Source: Doryteuthis pealeii
Taxonomy: Eukaryota > Mollusca > Cephalopoda > Myopsida > Loliginidae
Reading direction: 5' to 3'
Length of the DNA stretch: 64,000 nt
NCBI GenBank assembly: GCA_023376005.1
Contig: CM042157.1
Span: forward strand, 71,932,969-71,996,968
The notes beneath the pieces are model-generated. The model worked only from the letters and a program-made list of their open reading frames with translations. It was not told where the DNA came from and searched no databases. Shown here piece by piece: positions 1 to 12,114 of the stretch; within the stretch, counting starts at the first letter, position 1, and every line of letters begins with the position of its first letter. The position numbers and the translations under genes are program-made.

Positions 1-2195
1 AAAAACTTTTCAGCTGTTAACACAGACATGCATTACAAATTTTTATAAAAAGTAATTATCTAAAATTCTGAGCTGAAGTCTTATCGTTATTTCCATAAAA
101 TTTCAAGTGTACAATGACGAAATTGCATCACTTAGATTGAGAAAATTATTCTGACTATTTGCAGTGAGAGCAAAAAATTCTCTAAAGAAATAAAATAAAA
201 TAAAAATAAAAAAGTCTGAGATATGACATACACCTGAAGAAAGCTGGAGAACGTACCAGGCGAAACATAGTGATTTAAAACAGCAAAGATGAAAATACTA
301 GTCCAAATAATTAACCCTTTGAACTTCCTTGGCTTACACGGCTCATACATGAACTCAGAAAATTTGCAAAAAAAAAAAAATAAATAAATAAAATTCAGCA
401 TGAAACATTAAAATCCACAAAAAAAAAAGAGGTTGCTATATCAATCCTTTTGCAGGCAGTGCAACATTTTTTATGCTTTATCGGTAGCTCAATGTAAGGT
501 ATTTTCCTACTGGCTGCCCGTTGACCAATTCAATGTTAATGTATAGAAATAACACTAGGAGGCACCACTGAATTATTTACTGTGGGATTATTAAGAAATT
601 TCCAAGATTTGCATATCATTACATCATATAATATATGACACACAATTGCTGATTACAGCCTTTTTTTTGCAAATTTTCTGAAAATAATTTACCCACTCTA
701 CAAGGATTAAGAAAATTATCTGCCTGCAAAAAGGGTTGTTTTTTTATTAATATATTTATCTACATTGGTATATGTGACCTTCCTGATCCTGAATTATGGG
801 GCTTACAGTGTATAGTAAAATAAGCCAGAATACATAGCATATAGTAAAAGAGTGTTTAGCCTGGAATATCAGACATACAAGAATCGACGGAATTTTTTAA
901 AAAGCAATCCTGAAACGGAGTTAGGTCATCTTGTGTCAATTGGAAAGTTTGTCCAAATCTCGTAATCTATAGGAAAAGATAATTAAAAACTAGTATTTAT
1001 TAACTAGTATCTATTAAGTAGAATTTAATTACTAATATTTACTAAGTAAACTAAAATTGACTGAAAAAATAGCATAGATTAAGACAGATTAAATTTTCAT
1101 TTTGGCCATTATATTACACTTTAAAAAGTAACTGAAACTGAGATGACATTACTTTAGTAGAGAAAACAAAAGTTGAACTGACTTTTATTATTCTTTTTAA
1201 GCCTATGGGAGAATTACTTATGTTAATATTGTTAGAAGAAAGGAAGGGGGGAATAGGCTTAGTACATGGTCTGTGTTTAGGGGAAAAAACATTTAAATTA
1301 CATTGTAGTAGTAAACTAAAATTAACTAAGTAGTATTTATTAACCCTCCTTATTAACCAACTTGAATCACCCAAATATACTTGAGGGCAAGACTGCAACT
1401 TTAGTCCACATTACTTTCAAATTTTGGATCTTGTGTGATATATACCCCCCCCCCAGTACCTTATTTTATATACCCTGGCTCTAAGATCTAAAAAAAAAAA
1501 TTTTTAATTTTTAATATTTTTTTTTAAATGAAAAAAAAAATTTTTTTTAATTATTTTATTTAATTATTTTTTTTATACCCTAAGATCTAAAAATCTTTTA
1601 AAAATTTTTTAATATTTTTTAAAAAATTAAAAAAAAATTTTTTAAATTTAATTATTTTAAATTTTTTTAAAAATTTTTAATAAAATTTTTTTTCTAAAAC
1701 TTTAGTAAAATCGTTGTTTTTAGACATATCAATGAATAAAAATTATAAACACACTGGTGTGCTATATATGTAACCCCAATATCAATAGTATATTGTTATA
1801 TTGTAATTGTTAAACTCTAATAGACTTTTTTTTGCAAGTGTTTTTTGTTTTATGATCAAAAGTGCATTCCATTAAATTTGTTGCCAAATACACCACATAT
1901 GTCAGATAATCAAATGTGCTGCAGCAAAAAAGGTTAAAAGGCCTTGAAAATAAGGACGTAGATTGTACATATCTATTTGAGATAATTCTTGCTGATTCAT
2001 AAACTTGCACCCCCCTCCCCCTAACAAAACATAAAAAACAAAAACAAACTAATTGTTTCAACTTGTCATGCATAAAAATAGATTATTAACTCGATAACTA
2101 AATTAATTGTTCATACAAAATCATTTGAGTCATGTTACAATTTATTATGTATCATCGAGACGTTCGACAAAATAGGAATAATATTTTCCAAGTTA
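1..2195. other. AT-rich sequence, no gene seen
   Basis: No coding signal was recognised. 1440-1720 is very low complexity: a C9 run, then alternating A-runs and T-runs with a duplicated 'taccc...taagatctaaa' unit (about 1466 and 1577). The open frames here are short and F/I/L-rich, as expected by chance in AT-rich DNA. Confidence 0.5.
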
Positions 2196-2199
2196 ATAA

Positions 2200-2476
2200 G
2201 TAAAAAAAAGTAAAATCGGCGGAGTGGCCTATTGTCGGTATCAACCGGACAGCGAGGGAGTCTATCCCATTTTCACTAGCGCTAGACCAGGGATTTTTCA
2301 ATTTTTTTTGCTGAGGTGGAGCCCCACACCTACTGTCAGCTCCACACTTTACCACACAGATCAGATTAGCCAAACTGTGCTACTCATGCACTGATTTGAC
2401 GGGGTATCAGTATTGAACCAGGAACCTTCCGATTCCTAGGCAGATGCTCTACCTACTGAGCTAAACCGGTCCCCGA
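2200..2476 (-). repeat. SINE family A (tRNA-derived), near full length
   Basis: Read on the minus strand it starts with a tRNA-like head: A-box-like TTAGCTCAGTAGGTAGAGCA and B-box-like GGTTCNTGGTTCAATAC. Then comes a body with AGCGCTAG and TGATACCGACAATAGGCC, ending in ATTTTACTTTTTTTTAC. Ten copies or parts occur in this window (2.2, 11.6, 21.2, 21.7, 29.8, 33.8, 42.9, 43.2, 53.9 and 60.3 kb). The 53905-54157 copy is the best preserved. Confidence 0.85.
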
Positions 2477-2717
2477 ATTTTATAATTTTTATTAATTATA
2501 AGTTAATAATTGAAACAAATTTATTCATTTTTGATGTCTAACCTTTTGGCTTATTCTTTATAAATGTCATAAAACAATAGAAAGTGAATAAAACAAATAA
2601 AAAATAGAACAAATAAAAAATAGAACAAATAAAACTCTCAAATCACAAAAAAGAGACACTACAATCGCTAGAATGGCTGGCCTGCTCATATTTGGTGCAC
2701 CAAACACATAAATTATA

Positions 2718-3301
2718 ATACTAATAATATTATTATTAGAGGGAAAATAAAGGGTCTACCATGGTTTCAATCAAATTGAAATGATTTCTTCAGGACCCTA
2801 CCCGACGTTAACTAAATCGATGTAACTCCTTAGTTAAATTGAAGATATTCATCAGATAATAATGGTTGAATGCTACATTATTTTCCTCTCAATCTTTGCA
2901 TGCGGCCTGCACACGAAAATTGAGAAAAAACAATGTCTCGTTCTACACGTGCATTCATTCCTTAATTCTCATTTCTATATTGTTATCAATTTAATTCTAA
3001 TCATAAATAATAGCCAGTAAAAGCAGTTAAAATTTAATTCTAATTATATTTTAGGGGTTTAATATTACTAATTCATAGTTTTTATTGTTTATTTTTGTAT
3101 TAATCCTATTTAAAATGAATAACTATTTTAGAAATTTTTTTTTATTTATTTAGTTAAATTTAGTAATATAGTTCTAACAATATTTTAGTGACCGACCCAA
3201 CCTGTCTACAATTGCAGATTGATTCAAATCATTTCAATTTGATTGAAACCATGGTAAACCCTTTATTTTCCCTCTTAATAATAATATTATTAGTATTATT
3301 A
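2718..3301. mobile_element. Foldback/MITE-like element with 78-bp inverted arms
   Basis: 2718-2795 and about 3225-3301 are near-identical inverted copies, containing GAGGGAAAATAAAGGG and ACCATGGTTTCAATCAAATT. The central 430 bp has no open frame of note. The structure fits a non-autonomous DNA element. A target duplication was not identified because the arms begin in an (AAT)-rich run. Confidence 0.75.
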
Positions 3302-3589
3302 CTGTTCTATATTTTTATATATATTGAGCACTTTTGGATTATTTACTGATGCCACTGCAACAGAAAAGTTAAAGCGGAAATTGGATACTAAATTATAAAT
3401 TAATATAAAAACTTGGCCCATCCTTGTCGTCTTCTGGATGAACCTTGCCTGGGCACATATAAAATGCTAATGACAACATTGTTTGCTATGTCCAAGCATC
3501 GTTCAATCCAAAAGAGTTTTCAATTGGACATTGTTTATTCAGAACTTGAATATATCTTTTTCTTATCTACTTTATTCTGATAGTTTATT

Positions 3590-4140
3590 TATTTAATGGC
3601 ATATCAACTTCTTATGGGTTATTTAATGCTGAAATTGCTTTAATTTGTAAATAATTGTAATAACTATATTTTCAATGTTCCATCAATTTATTTCCTTTTG
3701 AATTGTACTTTTTATTTACCTATAATCATTTGTTTGCACACAGTTAAATCAAGTATTCCTAATAAATACAAATAATTTACACACAGTTGTATGATTTCAA
3801 GTATTCCTATCTAATACAAATAAGTTGCACACAATTGTATGGTTTGAACTGTTTCTAATACTAATAATTTATACACAATTATATGATTTCAAGTAACTAT
3901 TCCTATTTAATAATCATTTCTTTGCACAGTTATATAGTATCAAATATTCTTATTTGGTACTGATAATTTTCCAATAGATCTATTTGACTCATAGATGAGG
4001 ACCTAACAGGTGCTAACATTCTAGATCAGAATAAACCTGGGAAGAATTGACAATGAAGAGTATTCTACACTCCACAGATCTCTGGAACTGGAGCCTCACC
4101 ACCAGATGCAATTTGGTGTAATACGCAGGACACTATTATG
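3590..4140 (-). repeat. Family D modular retroposon (tail, internal tandem block, body)
   Basis: In antisense orientation: the shared 3' tail (ATGGCATATCAAC and GGGTTATTTAATG, 3596-3630); then four to five degenerate repeats of about 60 bp (3725-3960) each holding CACACAGTTATATGA and TATTCCTATTTAATA; then the family D body (CCTAACAGGTGCTAACATT, TCTCCAGAACTGG-like) to about 4140. Other copies lack most of the tandem block, so it expanded here. Confidence 0.65.
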
Positions 4141-4309
4141 ATAGTGTTTGATTTCTGTAATTAGCTTTCATTATATATAATTTACTCTGTACACTAAATA
4201 ATTTGATCGGCGGAGAAATGCACTACAGCAGCAGGAAAAAAAAAAAAAATCACAAAAGGCACTTTTCATGTGTTTCAGGCATCAACCAAACATTAATCAA
4301 ATTCAAAAT

Positions 4310-4558
4310 AGTTTGGTTTGGTTGATTTATTTAATGGCATATCAACCTTCATGGGTTATTTACAGCCAAAGCCATCCTTGTACAAAAACAGTAGTGGTAC
4401 TATTTAACCCATAGCTGGGAGGTGGGACGAGAGAGTTCATACCTTTCCCAAGGGTATTAATCTGAATGTGGATGAAATAGCATGACTGGAGTTTGAACTC
4501 ACTTACTCCGATATTGTTAATCCAACATGTTAGCTATTACGCCATGGGGACTCCACCC
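4310..4558 (-). repeat. SINE family C (tRNA head, shared central block, shared tail)
   Basis: On the minus strand: a tRNA-like head with GGCGTAATAGCTAACA (A box region) and GAGTTCAAACTCC (B box region); a central block TAATACCCTTGGGAAAGG ... CAGCTATGGGTTAAATAG; then GGTTGATATGCCATTAAA and an A-rich CAAA tail. About 245 bp. Other copies are at 9.7 and 13.9 kb. Confidence 0.85.
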
Positions 4559-4559
4559 C

Positions 4560-6176
4560 AAATTCAAGATATAGAAGATAATCCTTGAAAAATATATATA
4601 TATATCTGTAAAATAGCCGATAGTCTTATATAAATAGGCAGTGATTATTACAACATTCAAGGAATGAAGTGGATAAACAGCAAAAATTAAAAACACAATT
4701 TGATTCTCAAGTTTGTTAATCAAATATTAATTATGTTTGAATATTTTTTTAAAGAATATTTTCATCTTTTATCAATTGCAATCATCAAGGATATGGAAAA
4801 AAAACAAAAAAAACACTAATCAAAACCAAATTTTTTTTACTATTCTGATTTAAAAAAAATAAAAATCTAATAAAAAAGATAAAATAATAAAAATCTAATA
4901 AAAAAGATAAAATAATAAAAATCTAATTAAAAAAATAATAAAAATCTAATAAAAAAAAAAAAAAAAAAACACTAATCAAAACCAATAAATTTTTATTTCT
5001 GACTTAAAAAAAAAAATCTAATCAAAACCAAAATTTTTTTACTATTCTGATTTATAAAAAAAAAATCTAATAAAAAAAAAATTATTAATTCTGAGTTGCT
5101 ATTTTTTTTATTCACTCAGGTCATCAGTCTATGACATTTGAGGAGGAATGGATTGGAATATGTCAAAATCAATAATAATGATAGTGATTCATTTAAAAAA
5201 AATAAAAAAAATGTTTATACTTTGAAACTTATATGGTTTCATATTTTTCTAATATTAAATAAAAGAGAAATTGATAAAAGTTGCAATCATATATAAGTGG
5301 CACTGATTAACCGAAATGGAATAAAACTTAAAAAAGGAAATTTTCTTTTAAGAATATTTAGAAATCACTGCAAAACTGGACATGGTTTAAAAATAGTTGT
5401 TTGACAGTGAATGTTAAAATTAAAAACGATTATTTTCAATTTATATAAACTGCACGATTAGTTGTTATGAATCTGTGTGCCTTCATTTAATATTATTTCT
5501 TTATTAGTGCTACACTGAACACACAGACAGACAGAGAGCTTTCTATTTGATCCCAATAAAAAAAAAAAGAGGAGGGGGGAGACAAAATGTGAAGCTCTGT
5601 TTTGGAAGGCTTAGATTTGAACAATAATTGATAATTAAAAAAAAAAACCTGAAGAACGCTAAGAAGAGGAATGTGAAAGGTTAATAGTCGACTGATGTCT
5701 TTAAATGTTAGCAATATTTACAGCCAATAAAAATAACCAAAAAGAGGGTAGGAGGGGTGGGGTGGGTAGGAAAAAAGAGTCCCTGTTTTAGGCACTTATG
5801 TGTTTGTGAGGCAATATTTACATTGTGGAAATTTAAAAAGAAAATAGTAAAATAAAATAAATAAAATTAAAAGAAGAGAAGAAAGATCCAAGCTGCAGAC
5901 ATTTAAGAAAGTTTGTCAGCATCAAAAGACAACAACCAAATCCATGAGTACCTTAAGCAGTTTCAAGTCAATCTGGTCTGGTTGTGGCTAGATTAATGCT
6001 ATTTGAAAAAAGGCTTTAGATTCTTCAATTTGGTTGGTTTTGATTGGACAAAATGTTTATGACCAGCGCATGAAGTGTGGGTGAAATGTTACAATGAGTC
6101 TGGGTTTTGTTAGGTTTTTTTTTTTTTGTCCATTTCTTCTTTTTTTTTTGTAAAGCTTTCTTTCAAGCTTTCTTTC
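4560..6176. other. 3' flank of the Rab gene, A-rich low complexity
   Basis: Contains degenerate tandem AAAATCTAATAAAAAAGATA-type units (4850-5090) and long A-runs. The Rab 3' UTR should begin at 6176 and run leftwards on the minus strand. AATAAA on that strand at 5505-5500 is one candidate poly(A) signal, about 670 bases past the stop. No other gene was seen. Confidence 0.4.
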
Positions 6177-6364
6177 CTAGCAAAGACAAGTCTCCGAGTT
6201 GACATTTTGTGCATTTTCCTTTGAGTTGGACAATTTAATTGAGCTACCCATCTCGGTTTCTTCAATATCTGTTCCATTAAAGTTCAGAACCCGAACGCCA
6301 GAGTTGGGCAATTCACACATTTTTACCAGTTCCTGGGCCATTTGGAAGAAGGCCTCATCAATTC
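6177..6364 (-). CDS. Rab gene exon 7 (C-terminal hypervariable region, CLC end)
   Basis: Codes for GIDEAFFQMAQELVKMCE, then a Ser/Asn/Glu-rich hypervariable tail ending SETCLC and TAG. The Cys-X-Cys end is a classical double-geranylgeranylation motif, so the protein should be membrane-anchored. The intron upstream of this exon carries a LINE fragment in the opposite orientation at 6445-6860. Confidence 0.94.
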
Positions 6365-6810
6365 CTGAAACAAAAGACAAAAGGAAACATGAAATAGAAA
6401 AAAAAAAAAAAAAAGTATTTAATTTAAAAAAAAATTTTTTTTTCGCGCTCAGTGTTGCTGAAGCATGGAACAAACTACCTGCATCAGTTGTTAGCTGCTG
6501 AGACACTGCATCCTTCAAAACCTCCATGCTTCCTGTAATTCGCCAACACTATACCTGATTTCCATCCTCCATACGCATGCACACAAATATATCATGACTA
6601 TACACTGTTCCATTTCCTGATATTTGTACATTATTCTATGTACTATACATTCACCATTGATGAGTTGTAGTGCACCTGGGCACTGTATGTAATATTATCA
6701 TTATTATTATCATCATCTTATTCATTTTCCTAACATTTGTACATTATTCTATGTACTATAAATACACCTTTGATGAATTGTAGTGCACCTGAGCACTGTA
6801 CACAATAATT

Positions 6811-6857
<47 letters not shown>

Positions 6858-8274
6858 TTAATGTTTCAAGCGTGCTGCATGTCGAAATCCAAAAGTAAAT
6901 TCAGATTAATACATTTCATGTTCGATCTTATGACTTAATAGTTCAAAAATGAAGTTTTGATAAAAATTGAAAAGAAAAAGAAAAGAAATGTTTAATTTTG
7001 AGGGAAATTTTCCATAGAAAATGTTGAGATCTATTGGTTTATTTTATGACAAAAAAAATGAAAATTCATTTTTTTTTTGTCATTGGCAAAATCTGACATT
7101 TTAGGGTTGACAAATAAACTAAATACAATTCTTTCTATATTTCATTCCAAAATATTAATTTTTCTAAAAATTGTTGCAACATAGGCACTGATTGATTGAT
7201 TGATCTTAATGGCATGTCAACCCATCTGGGGTTATTTTTTTATGCTCAGAGGTTAGGGAATTGTGTACATTCTATTTAATAGTTTCTTAAGAGTTTTTTT
7301 TTTTTGCACACAGTTATATGATAACAAGTATTGAATACTATCTAACACAAATAATTTTTAAACATATCTATTTGACTCCTAGATGGGAACCTAAGGGGTA
7401 CTACCATCAAGGGTTAGAATGGACCTGAGAGTAATGACAATGAATGAGTACTCCACACTCCCCAGAGGTCCAGAACTGTAGCCTTACCACCAAATGCAGT
7501 TTAGTGTCATACCAAGGACATCTCTTTTTTTTTGTAGGGGGGTCTTACCCTTCTGCAGGGAATACAGTCAGCATATTCTAAGCCTTGCTAACAGAGAAGA
7601 CATATGCATTGACGATTCAATATTTGAAATCTTTATTTCATTCTTACTTTACATTTTTCCAAGTTATTGTAAATGATAAAATTAATTAATAATTTTAACT
7701 TATTCTTTCTTTTTTATTCAAGGGTAAAAAATATTCCTCAATTTTTTTTAGGTTACTGACGATGATTTACTGTATTTTGCCACTGTATTAATTTGGAACA
7801 TCTTACAGCAGCATTCAGTCCTTCTTCATCTGAAGTGACTCTGTCCTTTCCATAGCGAGGGTCCTCAGTTCCCTCAATCACTTGCCAAATCTTAGAGCTC
7901 CCAGTCCTGTATTTTAGAGGTCTACCCACAGCTTACCAAACAGTTTGTGCAGTGGCAACCCCTTCACACCTGGTAGTTGTTCAGCCCTATTACAGCAACT
8001 ACCAGGGATTTTTGTGCAGGTGCTTCTTCTGGCAACAAGTGTTGGAATAGTGTTGCACATCTTGTACAGAGCCTTGTTGGAGAGTGAGGCTTTTTGGCCA
8101 TCAGTGTACTGAATCTTTTGCCTGGCACCAAAAAGTGTCTATACTGTTTTTGATTACAGCCTTTATGTTTGTAGATAGAACATTTGGTTTAGCAAGACAT
8201 AAGGTCAATAAGGTCAACAACAGTGAAGAGTTTAAATTCAGAGAATTTTATCAACAAGAAATTATTTCAGTCCA

Positions 8275-8308
<34 letters not shown>

Positions 8309-8537
8309 GAGGACGCAACAGATAATACTACTACCAACAAAACCAGCGTATAAAAGACGCCGGGTCAACCTAACTGACAAGTCCAAGTTCAGATGAAGAG
8401 ACACAAGCGGCCTCAAAAAATTTAACAAAATAAAACAAAACTTAACATTAAAAAACTGAGTTTCTTATATTCCATATCTAATGCTTCATACTAAATACCA
8501 AACAATATATATATATAAAACAGACATATATATATAT

Positions 8538-8583
<46 letters not shown>

Positions 8584-11381
8584 TATAGCTCAGGATTTGG
8601 TTATGTGTAACATTGAAATTAACTTACCTGTGTTGAACAAAGCCGATGTCTCAAAGAAATAAGCCCCAATGGATTTGGCATATTCTTGGGCTTCGGTCAT
8701 AGAAACCATGCGTTTATGCTCCAGATCACGTTTGTTTCCCAACAGGCACATCACTATGAGGGGAAAAAAAAAGAATGGAAAATAAAATCAAACTATTAAG
8801 TTATTCAAACTAATTTTGTTTTTTGGACTTTATTGTGGTATGTATAAACACAACGTCCAGGCCGCTGTATCCTCGGGCCTTGTTCAGGTGTTCCCTGTTT
8901 ACCTTAGACTAAAGTCAACATCAGATGATAAATTATTCACATCAAGCCTTATCTAAAATATACAGACATATAATTTGATTTTGTTTATGGTTTTCATTGA
9001 AATAGAATAAGTCTAGACTTGTTAAAGGTTTCAGTCTTCCATTGATATTTTATATTTTATTAATCCTAATATAATCAATGATTGATTTTAATGTCATGTC
9101 AACCCATCTAGGGTTATTCTATGCCTAGAAGTGAGGGAATCACGTTTATTGTACATTCATATTTACATTTTTTGTGGAGTTAAGAGGGTTTTTTTTATTC
9201 GTTTTTTATTTTATTTATTTTTTAAAATTTTTTTTTTACTCACGGTCCATTTGAATATGAATAATTTTTAAAGAGATCTATTTGAACCCTAGATGGACTA
9301 CTCTGTCATTTCTATTATTCCCAAGTCCACTGACTGTGAGTGGTAGTACCTGTTAGAGTACCAGAAAGGAACTGAGAGTAATGTCAATGAAGGGATGCTC
9401 TACATTCCCCCAGATCTCCAAAACTGGAATGCCATCATCAGGTGCAATTTAGTGTCTAGAAGGAACATTAATCATCATCAAGTGGTAATAATCAGTGTTA
9501 CAAAGATGAATGTATGAAACATTTATATTTAATCATTACATTTTCCAAGACATAAAGATAGAGAAATGTGATTGATATTGTGATGTACAAATGGAGAGAC
9601 TTCAGTTTGAATCAAGTACAAAATGTCTGCTATCAGTCTAGTTAGGAAAAAAAACCCATTAATGACTAATTTGATTTGGTTTCTTTGTTTGATGGCATAT
9701 CAACCATTGTGGGTTATTTAATGCCAAAGTCATCTTTGTAAAACAAGTAGTGGTACTATTTAAACCATAGCTGGGGGGAGATGAGTGGGAAGTCATACCT
9801 TTCCCAAGGGTATTAGTCCAAAATGGAATAGAATAGCACCACTGAAGTTCAAATTTGTTTACAACTATGTTGCAGTCCAGCATGTTAGCCACTACGCCAC
9901 AGAGATTCCTCCTGACTAATATGGATTGGTAAGTAAAATTAATGATTTAAAGATGAGAAGTTTTGAAAGATTAAATTCTTTAAAACAGTTATATCCATCA
10001 TATGTATTGATAAAAATTGAAAGAAAAAGAAAAGCCATGTTTAATTTGAGGGAAACTTTTCTATAGAAAATGTTGATATCTATTGGTTTTATTTTGTGAT
10101 AAAAGAAGGAAAATTCTTTTTTTTGTTTTGTTTGACATTTGCAATGATCTGAAATTTTAAACTTGACAGAAATAAACTAAATAGATTCTTTCTATTCAAA
10201 ATATTTATCTTTCTAAAAATTGTTGTAACATTGTTGCATCTGATTGATTAGTTTATTTAACGGCATATCAACCCATCTGGGGTTATTTTTTTATGCCCAG
10301 GGGTTAGAGAATTGTGTACATTATATGTCCAAGATCATCTAAACCTGTTCAATACTTAATTGGGTGACCATTTAAACAACAGCAGGTTTCTGTAAGTAAT
10401 TTGAGTCCTTTGTTTATCAAAATGACTTGGTTCAGCATTAAATGACCCAAAAAGGGTTGATATGCTGTAAAACAAAACAACCAACATTGTATATTTATAT
10501 TTACATTTTTTGTATAATTTCTTAAAAAGGTTTTTTTTAAACACGAATATTCATAACTTTTTAAGAATTACTGGCTGAATGTAGAAAACAGAAAGGAAAA
10601 GAAAACAAAATACTTACCAATAGGAGTTTCTACATTTTTCTTTAATTCTATGAAAAAAAAAAGAAAAAAAAGAAAAAAATATATATGTTTATATTCATTT
10701 GATAGTACAATTTTTTTTTTATTTATATTTATGCTTACTTGAATTCATTTATTTTAAAATGACCAAAATTACAACCATGAAAATCTTTCAGTAGTTAATT
10801 AACAAAATCAAGTCAAATTGGTTTAAGAAAAGTTAATTGTAAATATATAACTATATAAGAAGAATGACAAATGTTTTGCAATTAAATGAATGATGGCTAG
10901 AGAAGTAAAAAAATGAACATACCTTTAACCCAATCTTTAATGTCATAGTAACTGTCTTTGCATGTTATATCATAAACCAGCATCGCAGCATTGGCTTTTC
11001 GGTAATACATTGGAGCCTGTTAATAGAAAAATATATTTATTGTTTATGTTTACTAGCAAATATATGCACCCTCTGGGGGCAAGTATTTAAGTTTTAATGC
11101 AATAAAATATTATTTTGAATTAGAAAGGCTAATGAAACTAAATAAGAATACAGATAAAAAGATTTGAAATAGAGGGGGTAAAATCTAAAAATAGAATATT
11201 AAAACAGGAGGAGGGGGAGAGCCTTGTTACACTATGTGCTTAAGCAAATTTGAAAGCTTAGTGTGTTTTTCCCTTTATGATGATATACAAATTTACTCAC
11301 TGCTATAAATGTGAAATAATTTTAGTCCTCATCTGCTCATAACTTCTAATGCCCATGCACAGGGGATGATACAGAAACTAC

Positions 11382-11435
<54 letters not shown>

Positions 11436-12083
11436 TTAGATGAATATTTACCATAGAGCGGAAACGTTCTTGTCCAGCTGTATCCCATACTTGCAATTTA
11501 ATTCTGTATTTGTCCAATGTTCTGCAAAGAAAGGGAAGTCATTGTAAAACAACAAAATTCATAGGATTTTTTAAACAATAACTGGCAGAATTTTCTCAAA
11601 TCTGCTTTTTAAAATACTACTTTTAGCATGCATTATTTATATAGGACTGTTTTAGCTCAGTCGGCAGGGCATCCACCTAGGAACCATGAGGTTCTGGGTT
11701 TGATACCAGCCCTTATCAACTCAGCGCATGAGTAGCACAGTTTGGATCTATGTAGTAAAGTGGGGAGCTGATGGTAGGTGTGGGGCTCCACCTTAGACAC
11801 AGAAATAATCCCCCTGGTCAAGTGTTAGTCAAAAGGGGATAGACATCCTCGCTGTCTGGCTGATACCGAAAATAAGCCACTCCACCTACTTTACTTTTAG
11901 TCATATAGTGATAATACACATACACAAAAACATATATACATACATACATTCAACATACATTATCTATAGTGTTCACATACACACACATACACACATTTAA
12001 CATACATTATTTATAGTGTCATACACACACACAACATACATTTAACATTTATTTATAGTGTTACATACATTATTTATAGTGTT

Positions 12084-12114
<31 letters not shown>

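Noticed and set aside
8084..8353. An 89-codon frame
   Set aside because: Ends in a (TA)n-coded Tyr/Ile run and has no splice or family support.
11646..11716. A possible functional tRNA gene
   Set aside because: Has A and B boxes but continues into a SINE body and cannot fold as a complete tRNA; other copies are dispersed.
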